Below, piece after piece: positions 46,072-59,599 of a stretch of 64,000 nucleotides of DNA (position 1 is its first letter; every line of letters starts with the position of its first letter). Where the stretch lies: positions 62,001-126,000 of the forward strand of contig JAVHNS010000006.1 in assembly GCA_036872755.1 (NCBI GenBank), given 5' to 3'. Position numbers and translations under genes: made by a program. Source of the DNA: Orbilia blumenaviensis. Lineage: Eukaryota; Ascomycota; Orbiliomycetes; Orbiliales; Orbiliaceae. The notes under the pieces are model-generated. The model saw only the letters and a list, made by a program, of their open reading frames with translations. It was not told the DNA's origin and ran no database searches.

Positions 46072-48180
46072 ATGGAGACGATCGAGCGTGTCGCAATGGT
46101 CGAGACGCCCATCGACAAGGGCGCACAGGTTGAAGCAGTCGAGCAGGAGCCTCATTTCGAGCCAACCCCTTCAGAAAAGCCACAACGACCATCATCCATC
46201 TCCACTTGTGATTCAGGCGTTCACGGGAACGTTGACTTCACAAAACAACGAAGATTGGTGTTATGCTTTGATGGTACAGGTATGTGCGGTTCTATAATAT
46301 TCCCTGACTTCGAACCGGCGTATAGATCAGATGTTGACTGGGGTAATTTAGGGAATAAGTTTCATGGAGACGATACCGTACGTGCCAACATCTTCGACCA
46401 ACCTAGATCCATGCATACTATCAAGAATACCGTAGATCTCTACCGAAATACGAGATTTCGATTGAAGTACCGACGCTGACGCTGACGGTCTATTGTTTGG
46501 TCGCAGGATTCCAACATTGTAAAAATATATGAACTTCTAGACAGGCGGTCGGACCTTCAATTTCACTACTATCAGCGTATGTTCTCCCCTCATTCGAATT
46601 CGCTCGACGAGCCAATTACTTGCTGGCTATTGTCCCTCACCTGCGATTGCGATTCCAACTGCCTCAACACAACACTTTTTTTTGTTGTATCTCCAGGAAG
46701 GCTAACCGTCTACTGGTGTTAGCTGGTATCGGAACCTACGTTCAGAATGAAGGGACAACCTTCATCGGGCGTATTGGCGACAAGTTTAAAACCGTGCTTG
46801 ACCAGGCGGTTGGTACGAGCTTCAAGACCCACGTGATCGGCGGGTACTCCTTCATCATGAAGTACTACAATCCTGGAGATTGTATCTACATTTTTGGTTT
46901 CTCCCGTGGTGCATACACTGCCCGTTTCCTCTCGGAGATGTTGGCAGGAGTTGGTCTTCTGTCCCGAGGTAACGAGGAAATGATCGAGTTCGGCTGGAAA
47001 ACCTTTAGTACCTTCCAGACCTCGAGACATGATGGTGGTGAGAAGGACATGAAGCGACGTGCCTTCATGCGGAAATTCAAGAAGACGTTTTCTCGTAGTG
47101 GGGTGAATGTAAGTGGGCCCGTGTATCGGCTGCATAAATTAGCAGCGGGTATTTTAAGTGATGCAGGCTACATCTTCTGTGCCATGTTGCATCGTATTAA
47201 CCTGATGTTCTATATTAGGTCCATTTCCTTGGATTATTCGACTGCGTCAACTCTGTGGGACAGCTGGAGCCACCTTTCTGGAGAAAATCCTATAGTTATA
47301 TGCCAATGGGATCTTCCGCAACTCATATTCGACACGCAGTCAGTGTGCATGAGCGCCGACTCAAGTTCAAACCTGCCCTCTACAAGGGTTTCATCGACCA
47401 CCCTGACCTTAAAGAAGTCTACTTCTGCGGAAACCATGGCGATGTCGGAGGTGGATGGGGCAAAACACCTGAGCAAAAGCGTGCTCTAAGCGACATCCCA
47501 TTAGCGTGGATGTTGGAAGAAGTGCGGAATCTACCAGCCACGGAAAACAAACTTGAATTTACCCAGCCCGACGAGTACCTTCTGGAACATAATGCGCAAG
47601 AGGCGGAGCGTCAGTTCGAGGAACATCTTCGCCAACTTGGAAAGGGCATGATTGACGATGTACAAGGAATGCGACCTCATGACCCCCTTAGTTTCAGCGG
47701 AGGGGGTAGCTTTTTCGGCGTGGTTGGTTGGTGGATTCTCGGTGAGTTCCTTCTCCTTCTTCCTTGTCTTGTTTTCCTTTAACAAGAACAAGAACTTGCA
47801 TCTCCTTCATTCGTCTTCATATGAGAAAGGGTGAAATGCCTTGTAGCAGCTGCTGACGTGGTCATATAAATTACATGGATGGCTTTGTAGAGGTTATGCC
47901 GTTCATCTCCAGACTCGAGTTTGAAAAAGGAAAGTGGGTGCCTCGCTATTGGCCACCAAACTTCGGAACGCCTAGGGACATTCCTGCCGATGCAGATATC
48001 CACCCATCTCTTGTAGCACTGCATGAAGGGGGTGTTCTGAAAGAATCCGAGGTCCCAAAGCTCCTCGCCAACCGGGACCACTATACCTTCAAGGTCGAGG
48101 GCGGCTCGCGCAAGCAGAAGAAGAAGCCAGCTCCCGAAGCCAAGAAAGAGGAGCCCCCGATGGATAAAGAAAAAAAGTAA
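46072..48180 (+). CDS. DUF2235 alpha/beta hydrolase (Tle1-like phospholipase fold)
   Basis: Six exons (46072..46279, 46352..46377, 46507..46576, 46723..47108, 47219..47741, 47891..48180) encode 500 residues. Family landmarks in order: RRLVLCFDGTGNKFHGDDTDSN, split over introns 1 and 2; YYQPGIGTYV; the nucleophile elbow IFGFSRGAYTARFL (GxSxG); HFLGLFDCVNSVG restored by intron 4; then FCGNHGDVGGGWG, which carries the Asp and Gly-rich turn, and MPFISRLEFEKGKWVPRYWPP near the end. DUF2235 proteins share their fold with bacterial T6SS phospholipase effectors, but the fungal ones are mostly uncharacterised. The tail is Lys-rich (KKKPAPEAKKEE). The second exon is only 26 nt. The ATG at 46072 is the first in frame; the upstream extension would start with TTG. 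Confidence 0.9.
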
Positions 48181-51100
48181 CTGTGTGTCATTAAGGCAGA
48201 CGTAGGGGGCAAAACGGAGAGACTTTGTGAGAGAAATTGAGCAATGGGACCCGAGGGAGGCAGTACAAATGCAGCTCAACTGCGCAATCTTTCCGACTTC
48301 ATCAAGGATATAGTGGATTATAGGCTCCTCGAATGAGCTGGACCGGACTGGTGGATAGCGCTCTGGCTCCAGTTAATCGCTAAGTAGGATTCCTTTCTTA
48401 TGATGCGGCTGATAATTGGGAAGTCTATTCAAGACGTCAGGGTTGAAGCACACGGTGGAGATGTCGCATATGATGCGACAAGGTTAGAAATTTCTAATAT
48501 TGCGCTTTTCCACACTTCTCCCGCATAGCTGGGATTCCCTTTACGTTTTTTCTTGTTTTATAATTCTTTCAATTTTATCGTCCTGTACATTTTTTAATAC
48601 CGAGGAGGGACGAAATAGCTAATAGCGCCCCAGACTAGTCCGCTGATGTTATCCCAGCAAGTCATTACAATTATTAATCCACAAACAATATTTCAGAAAA
48701 CACCCAAAACTGCAGCTGCAGTTAGCCCCACATTCGTACATTCATTAGTGATGCCGCCTAGATGGTGCATAATCAGCCGAGCCAAGCAAAAACGAGCCTC
48801 TGAAGCTTCAAGATTTCAAGAATCATAGCTCGTCGACTCGGATCCTTGAGAGAGCCGGGTGTTTCCACATTTAGGTTGGTGCCTTACCTGTGCACGCAGT
48901 CAGAGGGAGGCTCTTTTGTAAGCAGATGCCTGTCCAAAAGGCATATAACAGTGGCTTATTAAGGCCAAGACCTGTCCATGGCTTTCGTGTGTTCTTTTGA
49001 CATGCGCCAACACAATCCGAACCTTTTTTTTGGGTTCGCCCCTTGTGAGCGCAGATGTTTGGTCAGGCCAGTATAACGTTATATGGTTACAGGGAGCTTG
49101 AGTACTCGCGTTATGCTCTGACGAAATCATTTTGGGATCGCAAGTGCTCATCCCGTTAGTGGATTGCTAAGCTGAAGAGCGCCGATATTAAGAAGAAGCC
49201 CGAATTGTTCGTATCTGGAAAGAGATGTAGTCAGAAGTGTCTTTAAATGGAGTATCAAACTGCATGACCATATGGATCTAATGTCACACTTCTTTGTTCT
49301 GGAAGCAAGCGGCAGCAATTTGCGTAACCTATCGTAGTGCCGCATACTTATGCAGCCCATTCGAAAAAGGCGAAAAGATCCCCTCTCGAAAGAGTGTGGC
49401 AGAAAAATAAACTAAAAGAAGTGCGACCGACGGTCTGCCTTTTCCCCCGACAGCCTAACCAGGAGTTTGAAGCCACTGCACAATTTGCGGATCCGTGCAT
49501 TAGACCACCAACGTTAACATGGGCAACAACAAAAGCCCGGCTTAAGCCTCGTCATCGCCAACATGGACGAATTGCAAGGTGGATTTCAAACAATGTTCCA
49601 TGCCTAATCCGCATACGTACCAAATCTTCGTATCTTTTTTACGTGTTTCATAACTTCTAACGTTAGAAGAATATTTTTGTTTTAGTTTGGTGGGACATAT
49701 GATTAACGGAGGCTCCGCGGCTCCCGCGATCTCCGCTTAGGATAATGAAAAATGGTGATTAAAAACGTCAGCGCCATACAAAATGCGCCTTACATAAGAT
49801 ACGCAACAGGGCTACGTATGCTTCGCTAATAGTTTCGATATCGATATATTCTACCCCATAATTACCAAAATCGTTATATCTACACTCCACAACCACACTG
49901 TTTAGCGAATCTTGTGAAGATATCCATAGTACCTGTGTATACGTGTTCATAGCCACCTTAAAATATTTTAGTGCTAAGCACCGAGTGCCGACGCCTTAAT
50001 ATCGGTTAGGCCGATATGGCTCCCTCCAATTGCGGTAATCACCTGCATGGCCGTCCTACGTCGGCGCTGCTTCGCAAGAACCGCGATCGGGGTCTTTGAT
50101 GTTTCATCGACACCGGATTCCTGGCTATGCTGAACTCCGACGAAAAACCTTTTAAGATTAGATGCCGGGGGTGAGAATCAACCTGAGCGCGAATCACGGC
50201 CGGCCGGTTGACCGGTTATCTGGTGTCTCGACATTCATTTCTTCGGGCCAATGAAATGTGGGAAGACGGTGGAATGTAAAAGTGAACCTTACGACGTGCG
50301 GTGTGAATCGCAGCAACAAGATGATACCGCCACGGGGCATAGCAAATATCGGACCTCCATGTCCGTTATGAGGCGATGACGGGATACATTGGCCAGGAGA
50401 ACTTTACATGCAAAGTAGGCAGATATCATCAACTATAGCTCAAAGACAGGGTGCTGCCATCGAAGGCGGTCACGCATGGGGCCTGCGGTTGGAATGGAAT
50501 GCTCATGTTGAACTTTTTAGTTGTCATAGAAAAGAAATGAGATATTCTAGTTTATATTAATTTGAGCGCCATGAGCGAAGGATTGATGCATCGGTCATTA
50601 TGTTGGTTCATGTATGCATCCGGACACAAAATCTCTCAGCACAATGGGGCTTTGGCGGCTGAACCGTGGACATCCCCAGGAGACCTTTTATGGAGCATCA
50701 TCAAGTATATGGCGATTTGCATACGTGATATTGAACTCAATGAACAATGTTCCGTATTCAGTTCCCGAGTTTATTCGTGTATATAATGGAAGCGGCTTAA
50801 AATAAGATAAGATTTGTCAAGGAACATAGAAGCCAAAAAAGCATCAAGGAATTCGGAAACGAATTATATTCCTTTGCTTTTTAGATGCATCGATAAGGGC
50901 CCTCGAGGAGGTTATACTTGTCGGTCCGTTGTTGCCGTTCCCCCATTGGTCACTCGGGCCTAATCTGGTGACAGTCAATACATCGCGCTTCTGCGCAGTT
51001 TGTAAACCCCCTTTTCGTATGATACATGAGTCGTTCCTAGCTATAGCAATAACATGGGCGCTAATGGCTATTATGAGACTTTGTGAGTTTCCAAGATGGC

Positions 51101-53333
51101 CCAAGCTTTTTTTCGGGCTGAGAATAGTGATATCTTGATCGTCGGTGTTGTAACGTGATGGTGATGGTGTTTCCTAAAAATGAACTTGACCCAAAGGAAG
51201 CCTGACCCATAGAATTGGATTATTCAAATCATGGTTGTCGACGACGAACAAGAGAGATCAGATATCATCAAATTTAGATGTTCAAGGTCGATTTTAGGTC
51301 ACAATTATGCAGTAGACGGAAGAACTTGCACCACAATAACCCTTGGAGCACGGACGAGGGTTATTTCCGACCAGGATATACAGGCTAGAATGCCTTATCG
51401 AGAGTGGGCCCAACATTGGAATTGCGACCTACAGCTTTATGCAACGGCTAGCATCTGCTATAGTTGCACGGCCAGGTATGGGAAGGTGCAGATTTTTTTT
51501 TTCCCGCGTGGCCCCATGGCCCAGAGTCTGCGGTGCTTACCAAAGCGGTTGGGCTTCCGGGGTACCCCATGCCGGCTCTGCTGAATAGACAGATCCTTGA
51601 GCTTGGGTCCGGCAATGGCTGATCTTCGCACCGTCAGCAAATTCCAACATTTGGCGCATGGTCAATTCGCGGTTTCACAGCATTCATGAGCTTAGTCAAC
51701 CCACTCCCACCCGAGCCCGGGTACGGGGATCTCATATTAAAAATTATTGTTGGAAGGGATTCAGCCTAGGCAGTTCACGACTTCACATGCCTCAAGGAGG
51801 CGGGGGAAAAGTAAAGTTTTTTTTGGATATTAAAATTATTAATTGGTTACTTGAAATATTTGGTTTTTATAAAGAAAAACAACTGTTATCTGTTTTTGCA
51901 CGTATTGTCTGCCGTGGCGGTTGACGTCTTCGCCAGATCTTGGCTTGGCTAGCTTCGGTCCCGAATGTGAGTACGCAATACAACATGCGCGCATGTATAC
52001 GTACGTATGTCACTTGCGACGAGATATACACAGAAGTCTCTGGTGATCGCGCGTTCGAGAATTAGAATATCTAAAAATATAAAATTTAATTAATTAATTG
52101 TGCGAATTCAAATCATCGCTTAGGCTTCTACTTTGAGTCACGTTGAGCTGGGAGGGAGGAAGTACGATACTTTTGGGAAACAACTGACTGACTGCAACCA
52201 TCGATATGCATGCAAGCTAGAGCATCCGTTCAACGTCAAGCGGCTCCACGGGCAGGGTTAAAACAGGACATGCGGATCAGATGAGCGAATGGGGCTGTCA
52301 TTGGGGTGCATACAAGTGCATTTCGAGGGAAGGGGTGGAAGAGTCTATTCAAGGCTTCCGGCCGACTTAGCGAGAGTCGGCTAGACGCGATCGAAACAAA
52401 AGTGTCAAGAGGCAGCCTGGTTGGGCCCCTCCTGTGTTTCTAATATCGTTTCTACAGTTTCGCAAGCCAGGATGTTTTTGAAATCGATGGGAAAACTATC
52501 GAGCCTGCTGCAAGCTGTGTTGCTTAGTCAAAAGCAGTTCCAGTTCTAGTGCATAGCAGGTTATTACATCCGTACGTATTCCCCGGCTCCGGTTTCCTCT
52601 GGTGCCTAACGTGCCTCGAGGGGCCTATGTACGGGCTGACTCCCGTCTACATGACAGGGCTTAGTAAATCCAAATCGAAATCAGCCATGATTCGAAGGCG
52701 GGGCAGCGCAAAGAAGTTCGACCACCATCCCGTAGAATTCGAATGCGCTTGAATTTGAATATTTCTTTTTCATGGTTTGAAGCATTTGCTGGCCATGGTT
52801 AACCTTTACCTGGTTCGATGAGTCTAGTGGGAAGGGCCCAAGAACATGGCTGGGCTCCAGGGTATCGTTCACGGAGAGGTACCTGTTCAACATAACGTTA
52901 TGCCGGTCGTTGGCTTGGCGGGGTTATTGAAGCTAAACCGCCAGCTTCGTCCGGGCCAACTTAAAAAAGGGTGCTGTCTCATGGGCTGGAACGTAAAAGG
53001 GCCAAAAGGCAAGCGGCCTTGAAGCAGAAAGTTCTTATAATACCTAAAGAAGAGCCTCCTCTTCCAGCTTACTACTCTCTTACACACCAGTCCACGTTCC
53101 ACGCACCTAGGCAAGCCTTTTTGAGCCCTATTTCTTGTTTTTCCTTGCCTTTCGTATTGGTAATTCCTTAGTAACCCAACGTTATTCACACCTACAACAA
53201 CACAACCCGGGTTTTCTGCTGTCCAATTCTGCAGTTTTGACGCTGCGGAGCTGTATCCGTGTCGTGGTTGTGATATAAAGTTATCATACCGATTCCGGAA
53301 GCCACCGTAGAACCAAAGTTTTCCGCATCCTCA
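48181..53333. other. 5.2-kb gene-poor region
   Basis: The longest stretch without a supported gene. Only short open frames, no splice-linked coding, no terminal repeats or transposase motif. Locally AT-rich with TA/TTAA runs (for example 52078..52100). Confidence 0.5.
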
Positions 53334-54718
53334 ATGCGCATGGAGGAATTCATGATGTCAAACTCCGGAAGAATCACGAAGCGCAAATCACCCGTGCCGG
53401 TGCCAGATGTCGCTGGCGCGAGTGACGAACGCCTCGATCATATCGAAGACCCCGCGGAGAGAAAACGTGTGCTTAACGTTCTCGCCCAACGAAGATATCG
53501 TGCGTAACCCTCCTGAGAGTTTTCCCACTGTCGAATGATCCCCGAAATTTTTTGTGTTGCCATGTCGTCGAGATTCCGACATCCCGAATCGAGTCGATGG
53601 TCTCGCTATACGTAAAAAAATCCTTGTATTTAGGTTTTCATACTGACTTTGGGCTCTTATTTCATCTTCTTGATATAGGGAAACGTAAGCGTGAACATCA
53701 GCTAGAATTACAAATGCAAGTTGAAAGGCAGAAGCAGAGAGATCAATCACTGCCTCGAGGGGGGGATATGAGTCCAACAGATTGGGATCCAATTTCGTCA
53801 GACAGGTCCGAAAATGCTCGTGAGCTTGCCTATCTGAGGCAGCGCGTCTTTGAGCTTGAAACCGCCCTTTCAGTTTATACCAAGTCTTTAGACCCGCAAT
53901 CCGCGGTTTCCCTCAGTCCGTCGGATCCCTTTGACGCCTTTGGGAACCCGACATCTGTAGTTGATCACGCGCTATCAGCATCCAGTGATTCCGACGCAGG
54001 GGCCTTTGGAACAGAAGGGATGGCCCTCGAGAACTGGATGCGGCTTGCTCAGACGAGCGGCCCTCAAGAGGTAGCTATATCCCTCCCTTCTTCTTCCACT
54101 GAACCCCTCCCCGACATCGATGATTTCCTTCAATCTTTTACTTCTACGGGGTTCAATTTTCCTGACGAGTCAAACCTCAGCATCCCAGCCTTCAGTCTAC
54201 TCCGCGCCTGCATTATGATCGCCCAAAGGCTCAAAGTGTACCATCTACTTTGGGACTTTACGGCAACAAGTCCGTTCTACGGTTCGACGAGTTCGCAGCA
54301 TCGTAACCTACCTTCCGATCTCCAACCGACTTCCGTGCAACTAAAAACGCCTCATCACCCGATTCTCGACCTTTTACCATGGCCGAAAGTCCGAGATAGA
54401 CTTATCACTACGTTTAATATGGAGGAAAGCATGTGGCCGGTTCACCAATCCGAAAAGCTCAATCTATGGCGACTTGTGAGTGATATGGACAACGCAGAGG
54501 AAGATGGTTTGGAGGGTGTTCGAATAAACGGAAGTGATGCCTTCGATGGCAGCGGTTGGGAAGTCGGGCAAGGGTTTTTCTCAGTCTGGTGGTGGGCCTT
54601 GGATCGGGATGTCGTTGGGCGCAGCAATTACTGGCGTATCCAACGAGGAGATTCAAAACTATTACTCCTCGGGGACGAGAAGTCTCTGAAGGAGAGAGGG
54701 TTTCCGACCACCACCTAG
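53334..54718 (+). CDS. bZIP transcription factor with DUF3425-type C-terminus
   Basis: Two exons (53334..53499 and 53679..54718) give 401 residues over a 179-nt intron with GTGCGT donor and TATAG acceptor. The junction rebuilds the bZIP basic region: ERKRVLNVLAQRRYR in exon 1 continues as KRKREHQLELQMQ in exon 2. The first exon is short and has no ATG before 53334. A weak leucine-zipper-like helix follows (LAYLRQRVFELETAL, residues about 105-120), then Ser/Pro/Asp-rich sequence, and the C-terminal domain with HHPILDLLPWPKVRDRLI and WWWALDRDVVGRSNYWRIQRG, typical of fungal bZIP/DUF3425 proteins. It should be a nuclear, sequence-specific regulator; such genes are often tied to stress or secondary metabolism, but nothing here shows the target. 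Confidence 0.88.
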
Positions 54719-57700
54719 AGCATTTTTAGCTCCTGAATCTGCTATGGTTAATTGTTTTCTTTACATTTGATACCTGGGTGGTTACAAAAGCGGGTTTGTT
54801 TTACACGGTGTTTTGCTGAAGCTAGTACTCGACAGCAAGTTTCTTTTCCTTTAGGTTTTATTATTCCAATCACGTTGGTATTTCCCCCTATTCTTTCGTA
54901 TATAGTTGCTTTTATTTCCTTAACTCCCATTGTCCATATCCTTAGCCATTCTTCTTCATTTTTTCATATCTTGGAAACAGGCGTTTCGGTTCCTTTTGGG
55001 TACATTTTTGCATGGGGTTCTCTATCATTGCTCTAGCTATATTCTTTAGTTCCTGTCCGTAATGATATCATTTAATCACAGTATTCATTTGAATCCGTGC
55101 CTCGATTGCCTTTTTTCATGTTCTATATAACTACTACTACGTATACCGCATGTAAATCAAATGGCCCCGCTGGGCCATGCTAAGTCTTCCGCCTGGACGT
55201 GTAGAGCAGTGCGGGTGGCTTTGTCAATGGAATTCAAACTTAAGAGCCCAAGACTCCGATATTGGTATTAACGTTGTCTGAAAATCAACTCGCCTCCGAA
55301 AATTCACAGATTCTGGGAGATTTATCATGCATGGCCCCAGGCTGAGCTTAGCGATCTCGTCTCGATCGATTAACGAGGGGCTATGCAGACTCCCCGCGGG
55401 TCCCACAACCCGACCAAATTCATATGATTCATCCCATAGCGGTTGCCTGCCGCAGGAGAATGCAATCTAGTGAATGCAACATATCACAAAGAAAACTAGG
55501 CCTTTCGATCGACGGTAGGCAGTGTTCACTGAAGGCTACAAGGTCTCACAACGCAACATGTTAGAGCTCTTAGCTATGTAGCTATTGTGGCACTAATATA
55601 TCCTTTGTACAATTGTGGAATCTAATCCCATTCAGCCTTGGAGTCGGAGTCCGGCTATTACAAGGGGTTTTGCTACGTCATCTGCCACTGAAGTGAAGTC
55701 CAAAGAACGTCGCATATGTCTGATATGCGGGTTCTAGCTCTCTTCGGAACCTTTCCATGCAGCTGCAGGAGAAATTGATAATCGGCCTAGCTTTTGCCTT
55801 AGTCATCGAGTTTCTATTTTGGATATTCAATTCCTTTTCTTCTCGGGGTGATCAAAAATACTGTCTATACTTGTCATCAGGGTGTCTACCGGCCTCCCGT
55901 GGGGCCGAGCCAAGCCTTTAGACAGGGAGGGGTGTGACTACGGGCGGCGGGCAAACCCAAGTTCCGACTCTGTGCGCAGCACCAAACCTTCCCAAGAGAA
56001 AATTTCAAGCAAGCGTCGTGTACTCGGCATAGTGTTAGTCAGCAGTAGTGCAGTACCCTGGCCTGCTCAATCCTAATGAATCCACATTTTAGGCCGCGCT
56101 TGAGGCGAATTTGGTTTGAAAATGTTTTGTGAAAGGGTGGAATATTATGAGTCGATGGGAGTTCAGGGAAATTCAACCCTGAAGGTGGGAAAGCTTAAAG
56201 GTGGTTGCTAAAAATATTCGGAATTCACGAGAGCCTATGACGGGCTTGAGTCCTTGGGACATGTCGATCATCCCTGCCCTACACTTTAGCCCGAAGCTCC
56301 CCGTACATACATATGTCTACGTCTCCGCGGGTGAACTCTTGTATTTCATTCGCTTGGGGGAAGTGCTTCTGCATACATATGTATATTGCTGACATAATCA
56401 AAATTCTGAAACGTACAGGATGAGTCTGAGCTTCTCGCTACCCATCTTTGAGGTTCCTCCAATTTGGGTGTTGGTGGAAAACATGTACACCCCATGGCAT
56501 AGCTTTGCTCATAAGCACTTTCGTGGAGGCCAGTACCTGCACAAATATACTCGGATGTCAAATTCCTAATGTGGGGATGCTCTCTCACTCGGCCGAGGCG
56601 ACGACCACAAACTGCCCTTAGCCCTATTCTCATGGCATGGGTTGGATGAATCGGAGTCCGCACTGGTGTTCCCAATACGTTCCCTGAATCCATAGCACCT
56701 GCGCTAGGTATCCATCTACAGGCCCGAAGCTAGTCCATTTTTAGCTATGGGGGGAAGACGAGCGCCAACCACCAAATAATCTTGCTGGGTAAAAGATCCA
56801 CACTCTTAATTCGCATTGGATCGCGATGCCACACAAAGTGGCTCTTGGGAGTACACCCCCGGTTCCCGGAACTGTTTCACCTCAGGGGCCGGCCTTGTCA
56901 AACCAGCCCTGCAACTAACACACTTCAACCATTTTTGAAGTCGTTGAGTAACTTGGTCCGCTTTGCAATTGCTCAACTTAAGCGACCGTTGAAACCTCGG
57001 CGACGAATCTCCGTTGAAGTCAACGTTCTGCACAGATGCCGTGTTCGCGTGATACAGGTGTAATACGAGAGATATCCGAAGCTTTAAACGTTACGAATAA
57101 GCGGGAAAGAGCCGTTCGTGTTCCACCAATTACCAAGGGATCTGTCCCTGTTAATGCACCTTTGATATACGGTCGGCTGCAAATAATTATAGTAAAATGG
57201 CGGATGTTTGCTTAATGCTTTAGCTGGATATCCTTTAATCAGTAATATAGCATGCTTAGGACCGGGTTCACGAAGTTATAACGTTAAGCCAGACCAGTCT
57301 GCAATAATGGTAAGGATATCAGGTATAAACGTTTGAACCGTTTTCCATTGCGAACTTAAGAACTTCCTTTAAAACTTTCAAGAGTACCATATTTCTTAAG
57401 ATTTCTGAGCTACAACGTGCATTAGAGTTACAGGCATCCCGCATCGCACACTCATTGCTCTCCAAGCTTTTTATTGTTGGAACACGGCCTATTTAACTTG
57501 ATTATTGTCACTAGGATATATATGGGAAATTATCGATCGCAGGGCACCCGTAAAATAGATTCGATTATTTCCTAGAAGTCGATATCGAGCGATCCTTGCG
57601 GTCCTAGTACGTACAACGATAGCGGTGGATTCTCGATTGAGTACCGTTGAATCATGGTGCAAGAACACGCAATAGGTCGCATTACACAAAATTATGTGCT

Positions 57701-58151
57701 TGTTCGGGTAGTTACGTAGGTACGGAAACGTCCTCGTTTCTATCAGGAAACTTCCCCGCGATTCGATAAATGGATGATATCACCGTGGCCAGATTTATAT
57801 CCCAGCCAATCGAGATACAGACATTCGAGCCTCCACGTACACTAATTACCCACTCTTCTTTTTTTTTTTCACGGTACGCTGCTAGGCCGCAATTACGGAT
57901 ATCTGTGTACTACGATGCGACACAATAAACGAGGCAGGATCGAGGCCTTTTAAGGGTATCTAGATCCATTCTTGAATGGTTAAGCCTAACCTACTATAGC
58001 TTTTGCGCTTCTATATATATCTGCAGGTTAGGACAATGCGCAAAGTCAAAATTTCTATGTTCTGCTGAAGGAACAGTTGTCACAATAGAATCTCTACTTG
58101 GAGTACCGTAGAGTTTTAAATTCAAGGCCAGGCCCTCCAACCGATCTCGAA
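54719..58151. other. 3.4-kb intergenic spacer
   Basis: No supported gene. A hydrophobic open frame at 54752..55036 is likely 3'-UTR or chance. Poly-T tract near 57858..57869. Confidence 0.5.
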
Positions 58152-58899
58152 ATGTTATTTTCGTACATGACAACAGTACTTGCTGTTACAGCAGTGGTTC
58201 TGGGCTATACCACACCTCTTCTAGACATCCCATCCGAAGAGAAACGGCAACTTCTACCAGTTCTCCATGGGCCTTTCCGGCGTATGTCTCGAGATAAATC
58301 TCGTTTTTTTGCTCGACCCGGTGGCCTTTTGGAGGCTCTTGGCTTTTGGAAGCTTAGCTAATATCTAGCTTTGACGTTTTAGTTAAGTTTGTTGCGAAAT
58401 GGTCGACTTACAGGAATAAATATGCATCCGTTCCGAGTAACGACGCGTACGTATAGTTACCTGTAAATATCCGAGATTCGCTCGTTGCGCTATATATGGC
58501 TAACCAATATGTCTTTCTATGAGTAGTGTCCGCCCGGCAGCACGAGCAGATAGCAGTGTTTTCAATTTCGAGAACGCTACTGGTCGCCTCTGGCTGGGTA
58601 ACAGCCTTCTAAACCCCGTCGTTGGCGGGCTTCGGCCTAACCTTACCAGCAACGTTGCGCCCCTCGCCTTTGGGCCCCTCGGCCTCCCAAACTGCGCTGT
58701 GACTGGCGGGGTGGCTTACGAAACAGCATTCTCTTTTAACAGCATACGTCGCCTAACACTTGGTGGCGTCGCCGCTTGGCACGGTTGTAGCACGAACTCC
58801 TCCCTTGGGATAGGTCCCGGGGTCAACTTCCAGTGGGGCTCGGGGCCAAGAACTACCATAGACTGTCAGGACATTCAGCTTGAGTACGAACCTGCTTAA
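58152..58899 (+). CDS. Small secreted protein
   Basis: Two exons, 58152..58281 and about 58541..58899, give 162 residues. The ATG at 58152 starts a signal peptide (MLFSYMTTVLAVTAVVLGYT); a KR site (EEKRQLLP) soon after could be a propeptide cleavage. The donor GTATGT is clear; the acceptor at GGCAG/58541 is the first one in frame, but two other AGs lie close, so the join may shift by a few residues. The mature part, rich in Gly, Asn and Leu, contains ATGRLWLGN, FGPLGLPNC, WHGCSTNSSLGIGPG and TIDCQDIQLEYEPA, with three Cys and a beta-rich appearance. Not assigned to a family. The GC content of exon 2 is visibly higher than that of its surroundings. Confidence 0.7.
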
Positions 58900-59599
58900 A
58901 TGTACTATTCCATTTGTCTCGATCGTTACGGGGCAATTTGGCTAGAATATCAGCTCCAACATCGATTGGGAACCCATGAGACTGGATAATTTTGGTATCA
59001 GGACAGATAATCTAAGCAAGGAATAAATGTCAGAGCAATTGATTTTTAATTGGCTGTCGGTCTAGATCTGTTCCAGAATTCGAGCACAGACAGGTCGTTG
59101 GCAACCACTTCAATTCATGAGTTCAAGACTTTCGTTGTATCGCGACAGCACCAATGTTTTAGCCCTGATTGATTTCATATTTCTCTTAACCCCGATTTCA
59201 ACTGCCGGAATAATAATTGAACCTCATTTTCTCTAGTAAGACTACAGCTAGGAGCGGGTTCGATTAGATCTACAAGACATTAGGGTTGCCCTTCCTGGTT
59301 CTAAGGCTGCCCTTCGGAGTCTGTTGTATTTTGGGAAAACTTTGTGTTGCAAACCTGATTGAAGTAATTATAGTATCTCGCGAATCATATCTATGTATAC
59401 GTGCTAAGAACATGGAATTCAGAAGCTTTGGCGTTCTACTATGGGCTACGTATAGCTGATCAATTTACTGCAAAAAAGGCTAAAGCTATAGCTTCCTTTC
59501 ATGTTCTAATAGTATCGTGGTAATTTAGTTGTTAGAGAAATATATATGCACATGGCTATCGCAATTTAAGGTTATATTCACAAGTATATTTAATATATC
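58900..59599. other. Spacer between convergent genes
   Basis: AT-rich, nothing recognisable; holds both 3' flanks. Confidence 0.5.

Noticed and set aside
54752..55036. 94-codon hydrophobic plus-strand frame after the bZIP gene
   Set aside because: T-rich 3'-flank gives a run of Phe/Leu/Ile codons; no signal-peptide layout, splice site or homology.
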